DNA of 10,350 nt from Pseudomonadota bacterium (GTDB taxonomy: Bacteria > Desulfobacterota > JAPLJL01): the NCBI GenBank assembly GCA_026388615.1, contig JAPLJL010000351.1:1-10350 (forward strand), given 5' to 3'. Below are positions 6,813 through 10,350 of this stretch, in pieces. Within the stretch, counting starts at the first letter, position 1. Each line of letters starts with the position of its first letter. The translations under genes and the position numbers were made by a program. The notes under the pieces were generated by a model. The model ran no database searches, had not been told where the DNA came from, and worked only from the letters and a program-made list of their open reading frames with translations.

Positions 6813-7948
6813 TTTTTCATTACCTCCAGGGCTTTGCCCACGCCCTTTCCGAGTTCCACCGGGTGACCGAGATCCTTCAGCGCCATCTCGATGGCGGCGA
6901 TCCCGATGAGGAGATCGGGCTCGTGGATGTAGCCCATGTGGGCGATCCGAAAGATCTTGCCCTTGGCCTGATCCTGCCCGTCGGCGATCTTGATCCCCTG
7001 TTTCTCCCAGACATGCTTGATGATCTTCCCGGCGTCCATCCCGGAGGGGACCAGCACTGCCGTAACGGCATCCGAGGGGGAATCGGGGGCGAAAAGGGAG
7101 AGGCCGAGGGTGAGCATGGACTCGCGGGTGGCCCGGGCCATCCGGGCGTTCCGTTCGAAAATCTTCTCCAGGCCTTCCTCCTGCATCATCGAGAGCACCT
7201 CGTGGAGCCCGATGATGAGGGTGACTGCTGGGGTAAAGGCATTCTGGTTTTTCTGCAGGTTCTTCAGTTCCTTCTTGAAGTTGAAGTAATAGCGGGGCAG
7301 GTTGGATTTTTCCGCGAACTTCCAGGCCTTCTGGGAAAGGGCGGCGAAGGAGAGCCCGGGCGGGAGCATCAGGGCCTTCTGCGAGCCGGTGACCAGGACA
7401 TCTATTTTCCACTCGTCCATCGGGAGGGGAAAGACCCCAAGAGCGGTGATGGCGTCCACCACCAGGAGGGTATTCTCCCGGGGGCCGATCAGGGCCGCGA
7501 GCTCCCGGATCGGATACTTGATCCCGGTGGAGGTTTCGGAAGCCTGGACGTAGACCGCCCGGATTTCCGGGTGGGCGGCCAGGGCCTCTTCCACTTTTTT
7601 CACATCCAGGGCTTTGCCCCACTCGACCGGAATCTCGATGGTCTCGATTTTGTAGGCCTTCAGGATCTCGGCCCAGCGCTCGCCGAATTTTCCGCCTTTG
7701 ATCACCAGGGCCTTATCCCCGGAAGAAAGCAGGTTGGAGACCGAGGCCTCCATCGCCCCGGTTCCGGACGAGGCGAAGATGATCACCTCTTCCTTGGTTT
7801 GAAAAAGCCACCGGAGCTGTTCCCGCACCTTGGCCACGATCGCCTCGAACTCGGGCGTCCGGTGGTGAATAATCGGCTCAGCCATCTTGAGCGCGGCGCG
7901 CTCAGGTACCGGGGTCGGCCCCGGAGTTAACAAATACTGTTTCGCCAT
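6809..7948 (-). CDS. Class V PLP-dependent aminotransferase (serine/alanine-glyoxylate type)
   Basis: This 379-aa fold-type I, class V aminotransferase resembles alanine-glyoxylate/serine-pyruvate enzymes. LTPGPTPVP (7-15) is the characteristic N-terminus. SSGTGAMEA (60-68) contacts the cofactor phosphate, Asp165 in VVDAITALG pairs with the pyridine nitrogen, and Lys191 in GSQKAL is the Schiff-base lysine. The C-terminal FRIAHMGY segment is also typical. The stop codon overlaps the serA start (ATGA), so the two are translationally coupled. The context indicates that it converts phosphohydroxypyruvate to phosphoserine, replacing a classical SerC. A similar pairing of a class V enzyme with serA is known in Thermotoga maritima. 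The ATG at 7948 has AAGGAGG about 6 nt upstream. The family is certain; the in vivo substrate is inferred from the neighbour. Confidence 0.92.
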   Translation of the reverse strand: MAKQYLLTPGPTPVPERAALKMAEPIIHHRTPEFEAIVAKVREQLRWLFQTKEEVIIFASSGTGAMEASVSNLLSSGDKALVIKGGKFGERWAEILKAYKIETIEIPVEWGKALDVKKVEEALAAHPEIRAVYVQASETSTGIKYPIRELAALIGPRENTLLVVDAITALGVFPLPMDEWKIDVLVTGSQKALMLPPGLSFAALSQKAWKFAEKSNLPRYYFNFKKELKNLQKNQNAFTPAVTLIIGLHEVLSMMQEEGLEKIFERNARMARATRESMLTLGLSLFAPDSPSDAVTAVLVPSGMDAGKIIKHVWEKQGIKIADGQDQAKGKIFRIAHMGYIHEPDLLIGIAAIEMALKDLGHPVELGKGVGKALEVMKK

Positions 7949-8048
7949 AGGACCTCCTTGATTGATATAAAAATTAGAGAATGACTATTTGTACAATGAA
8001 ATTAATTTAAAGTAAACAAATATTAATTAATCAGACCTTTCGTTTTCG
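7949..8048 (-). promoter_or_regulatory. AT-rich spacer, likely promoter region for aminotransferase-serA
   Basis: These 100 bases between argG and the aminotransferase are far more AT-rich than the surrounding genes and contain TTAATTAATATT- and TTTTTATATC-like stretches. No terminator for argG is seen. A separate promoter for the serine pair is plausible, but no convincing -35/-10 pair can be assigned. Confidence 0.35.
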
Positions 8049-9281
8049 TTACTTCGAACCTTTCTTTTTCGCGCGGGACTTCACCCCGGTTTTTTGCCCG
8101 ATGAGTTTCCGGGCGATTTTCAGCCGCAGAGCATTCAAACGGATGAATCCGGTGGCGTCTCTCTGATCGTAGACCGTGTCTTTCTCGAAAGTGGCGTAGT
8201 CGGACCGGTAAAGGGATTTCTCCGAACGGCGGCCGGCCACCGCGGCCGAGCCTTTAAAGAGCTTGATCCGGGCGACCCCACTGACCCCGCGCTGGGCCTC
8301 GTCCACCAGGGCCTGAAGGGCGAATCTTTCCGGCGCGTACCAGAAGCCGTAATAAATGTGCTCGGCATACTTGGGAATCAGGCTGTCGCGCAGGTGCATG
8401 ACCTCGCGGTCCAGGGTCAGGGACTCCACCGCCCGGTGGGCGAGATGCAGGACAGTCCCGGCCGGGGTCTCATAAACCCCCCGGCTCCGGATTCCGACGA
8501 AGCGGTTCTCCACCATATCCACGCGGCCCACGCCGTGCCGGCCGGCGATCCGGTTCAGGCGGGAGATCAATTGGAAGGGAGAGAGCGGCCGGCTGTTCAG
8601 AGCCACCGGGTTGCCCTTTTCATAGGTGATTTCCACGTATTCCGGGCGGGCCGGGGCTTTTTCCGGGCTCCGGGTCAGGACGAACATGTCCGCCGGCGGC
8701 TCGCGCCAGGGGTCTTCCAGGATTCCGCCCTCGTAGCTGATGTGGAAGATGTTCCGGTCGCTCGAGTAGGGCTTGGCTTTGGTCACCGGCACCGGGATGC
8801 CGTGGGACCGGGAATACTGGATCAGGTCCTCCCGGCCCCGGAAAGTCCACTCCCGCCAGGGGGCGATGATTTTCAAATCGGGGTTCAGGGCCTGGTAGGT
8901 GAGCTCGAAGCGAACCTGGTCGTTACCCTTGCCGGTAGATCCGTGGGAGACCGCCTCCGCCCGGACCCGCTCGGCCAGACGAACCTGGCCCTTGGCGATC
9001 AGGGGGCGGGCAATCGAGGTGCCCAGCAGGTACCCGCCTTCGTAGACGGCGTTGGCCCGGAGCATCGGGAAGAGGAAATCCCGGGCGAATTCCTCGCGCA
9101 GGTCTTCGACCACGGCGATTTTCGCCCCGGTTTTCAAGGCCTTCTTCCGGATCGCGGGCAGATCCTCTTCCTGCCCGAGGTCGGCGATATAGGCGATAAC
9201 TTCGGCCCGGTACTGCTCGATCAGCCAGCGAAGAATTGCGGAAGTATCCAGCCCGCCGGAATAAGCCAGAACGATTTTCAT
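8049..9281 (-). CDS. argG: Argininosuccinate synthase
   Basis: ArgG joins citrulline and aspartate using ATP to make argininosuccinate, the penultimate step of arginine synthesis, in the cytoplasm. The 410-aa protein has the N-type ATP pyrophosphatase loop AYSGGLDTS (6-14), GTSIARP (87-93), the citrulline/aspartate-binding segment HGSTGKGNDQVRFE (113-126), and DRNIFHISYEGGILEDP (175-191). The last resembles the proteobacterial-type enzyme. The tail of about 20 residues is rich in lysine and arginine. The ATG at 9281 has AAGGAG about 9 nt upstream. argH does not follow; the next gene downstream after 100 bp is the serine-pathway aminotransferase, so an arginine operon is not intact here. No clear arginine-repressor box was recognised upstream. 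Confidence 0.97.
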   Translation of the reverse strand: MKIVLAYSGGLDTSAILRWLIEQYRAEVIAYIADLGQEEDLPAIRKKALKTGAKIAVVEDLREEFARDFLFPMLRANAVYEGGYLLGTSIARPLIAKGQVRLAERVRAEAVSHGSTGKGNDQVRFELTYQALNPDLKIIAPWREWTFRGREDLIQYSRSHGIPVPVTKAKPYSSDRNIFHISYEGGILEDPWREPPADMFVLTRSPEKAPARPEYVEITYEKGNPVALNSRPLSPFQLISRLNRIAGRHGVGRVDMVENRFVGIRSRGVYETPAGTVLHLAHRAVESLTLDREVMHLRDSLIPKYAEHIYYGFWYAPERFALQALVDEAQRGVSGVARIKLFKGSAAVAGRRSEKSLYRSDYATFEKDTVYDQRDATGFIRLNALRLKIARKLIGQKTGVKSRAKKKGSK

Positions 9282-9363
9282 GAATTTTTCTCCTTAATGC
9301 TTCGATTTGCAATTATGGCAACGTATTTCGCTCCGCTTCATCGAGAAAAACGCTCACTCAGCA

Positions 9364-9416
9364 CTAAGTCCTGAGTAAATAAGTTCGTTGCCGAACTTAT
9401 GAATCGCAGGACTTAG
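9364..9416 (-). other. Two-tier hairpin with GCAA tetraloop between the TPR gene and argG
   Basis: The outer stem is CTAAGTCCTG with CAGGACTTAG (9364-9373 and 9407-9416, 10 bp, perfect). The inner stem is ATAAGTTCG with CGAACTTAT (9379-9387 and 9392-9400, 9 bp, perfect). Read in the direction of the genes, the 4-nt loop is GCAA, a GNRA tetraloop. The stems are separated by an internal loop of 6 and 5 nt. It starts 4 nt after the stop of the small TPR protein and lies about 80 nt before argG. There is no T run directly after it, so a simple terminator is unlikely; it may be an mRNA processing or stability element, a small RNA, or a palindromic repeat. Confidence 0.7.
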
Positions 9417-9419
9417 GAT

Positions 9420-9809
9420 TTAAATAGTTTGGATCACGCCCATCCGTTTCAGGCGGGCGAGTCCCCTTTTGGTTTCCTCCGGTCCCAGTCCGCTCGAGGC
9501 GATGATTTCCTCGAAGGTCAGGAAGCCGTCGGTCAGGGAAAGGATGTACCCGATCTGGGGGGAAATGTTCAACTGCAGAATCTCCTGGTAACTCAAACCT
9601 ACGATCGGGGCCTTTTTCAGGTCTCCCAGCTCCAGGAGGTCCGCCTTTTCCTGTTCCTCGATGAAAGCGAGGTAGTCCCCGGCCTGGCGGTTCTCCGGGT
9701 GCAGGGTGTGCACCTCGGCGAAAGTTTTCCGGGCCTTATCGCGATTTCCCCGCCCGAACTCGACCAGTCCTTCCTCCACCAGGGCCAGGGGTGATTTCTT
9801 CGCTTCCAT
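9420..9809 (-). CDS. Small TPR-like / winged-helix-like protein next to Hsp70
   Basis: This 129-aa protein of unknown function has two parts. Residues about 5-55 form a helix pair with TPR-like spacing (ALVEEGLVEFGRGNRDKARK, then a second helix ending HPENRQAGDY). Residues about 66-129 contain ILSLTDGFLTFEEIIASSGL and a final LARLKRMGVI. This pattern (hydrophobic helix, D-G turn, V/F-EEI, then L..L...G-I-I) is seen in small winged-helix-like domains attached to signalling and motility proteins in Deltaproteobacteria and Myxobacteria. No signal peptide or membrane segment is present. It begins 3 nt after the Hsp70-like stop codon with only a weak AAAGGGA ribosome site, so translation is probably coupled. 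An adaptor or co-chaperone role for the Hsp70 is inference. A structured hairpin begins 4 nt after its stop. Confidence 0.8.
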   Translation of the reverse strand: MEAKKSPLALVEEGLVEFGRGNRDKARKTFAEVHTLHPENRQAGDYLAFIEEQEKADLLELGDLKKAPIVGLSYQEILQLNISPQIGYILSLTDGFLTFEEIIASSGLGPEETKRGLARLKRMGVIQTI

Positions 9810-9812
9810 GGC

Positions 9813-10350
9813 TTATCCCTTTTTTTCGGCCAGCGCGAGGCGATCGGAAGATTTTGCCATCCGGGCGATATCCTCATCGGAAAGGCCGTGGGCGCTGGTG
9901 ACGGTCAGGGATCGGCTCCGGCCGCTGGCTTGGTCCCGAGCCTCCACCCGGACGATTCCGTCCGCGTCCACCGCGACTTTAACCTCGACCCGGGGAACAC
10001 CCCGGGGAGCCGGGTCAATCCCGGAGAGGATGAATTTCCCCAGCAACTCGTTCTCGGCGGCCTTGGCGCTCTCGCCCTGAAGGAGATTGATCTCCACTGC
10101 GGTCTGGTTGTCATTGGGGGTGGTGAAGGTGTGGTCGGTGGAGGTGGGGATCCGGCTCCCCCGCTTGATCAGGGAGCTGAAACGGCCTCCATAGGTGGCG
10201 ATTCCCAGGGAACGGGGAATGAGGTCGAGGAGGAGAATCCCCTCGCCTCCACTCTGTAAAACCTGGGCCTGGATGGCCGCCCCCAGGGCTACCACTTCGT
10301 CGGGATTCACCCCCCGGACCGGGGGCTTCCCGAAGAATTTCTCCAGTTCC
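9813..10350 (-). CDS. DnaK/Hsp70-family protein, 3' part only, lacking the C-terminal lid
   Basis: The gene runs off the right edge; 178 codons are visible. The frame continues upstream of the GTG at 10310 to the window end (ELEKFFGKPPVRGVNPDEVV), so that GTG is internal and not a start. NPDEVVALGAAIQAQVL is the end of the ATPase domain. LLLDLIPRSLGIATYGG is the interdomain linker and start of the substrate-binding beta domain, and NDNQTAVEINLLQGE and APRGVPRVEV are further Hsp70 signatures. The protein ends about 20 residues after the segment equivalent to DnaK GLSEDEI, so the alpha-helical lid of about 100 or more residues and the acidic tail found in housekeeping DnaK are absent. It is therefore a short Hsp70 paralogue or a truncated DnaK. 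No grpE or dnaJ is visible; the next gene is a small TPR-like protein. The Hsp70 family is certain; a paralogue role is inferred. Confidence 0.9.
   Translation of the reverse strand, partial: ELEKFFGKPPVRGVNPDEVVALGAAIQAQVLQSGGEGILLLDLIPRSLGIATYGGRFSSLIKRGSRIPTSTDHTFTTPNDNQTAVEINLLQGESAKAAENELLGKFILSGIDPAPRGVPRVEVKVAVDADGIVRVEARDQASGRSRSLTVTSAHGLSDEDIARMAKSSDRLALAEKKG

Noticed and set aside
6813..7622. Upstream extension of the serA frame by 270 codons
   Set aside because: It lies in another frame of the aminotransferase gene, is Pro/Gly/Arg-rich and without structure; a good start with ribosome site exists at 6812.
6806..7930. Plus-strand open frame of 374 codons opposite the aminotransferase
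   Set aside because: It is an antisense shadow of a well-supported gene, with no recognisable domain or ribosome site.
9282..9363. Arginine repressor box or defined promoter before argG
   Set aside because: A CATAAT hexamer is present near 9310-9315, but there is no acceptable -35 and no ARG-box symmetry.
8094..9374. Plus-strand open frame of 426 codons opposite argG
   Set aside because: It is an antisense shadow; argG on the other strand matches its family over its full length.

Overview
The window is a chromosomal segment from an uncultured bacterium with GC-rich genes. All nine coding regions lie on the minus strand, so the region reads right to left. The proteobacterial-type ArgG, a PilT ATPase next to recA, an additional Hsp70 and the serine biosynthesis pair suit a Desulfobacterota/Nitrospirota-like or candidate-phylum Gram-negative lineage. 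I cannot fix the phylum from sequence alone. There is no rRNA, tRNA, CRISPR, integrase or transposase.

Reading in the direction of transcription, the right part (10350 to 5220) holds the 3' end of a DnaK/Hsp70-type gene that stops right after its substrate-binding beta domain. A 129-residue TPR plus winged-helix-like protein follows 3 nt later. A two-tier hairpin with a GCAA loop comes next, then argG (argininosuccinate synthase), a class V aminotransferase and serA (phosphoglycerate dehydrogenase with ASB and ACT domains). The aminotransferase and serA overlap by 4 nt and probably carry out the first two steps of serine synthesis. A strong Rho-independent terminator follows serA.

A gene-free stretch of about 850 bp (4374-5219) separates this block from the next. 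It is dense with small repeats: heptanucleotide arrays, a G-rich hairpin with quadruplex potential, a pair of 75-bp inverted repeats (72/75 identical) around a core of about 300 bp, and a familiar CATTGCGAG-type interspersed repeat. The recA promoter side contains an operator-like dyad.

The left part (4373 to 188) reads as one likely operon: recA, pilT (TTG start directly after the recA stop codon), a FAD-dependent oxidoreductase and a PurN-like formyltransferase. The spacer between the last two and the sequence beyond the last gene carry more heptamer arrays and a possible terminator.

The genes are mostly housekeeping. The most unusual content is the non-coding repeat landscape, in which tandem arrays with a strict 7-nt period but different motifs recur in spacer after spacer. 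Next are the GNRA-capped structured element before argG and the lidless Hsp70 with its small partner.
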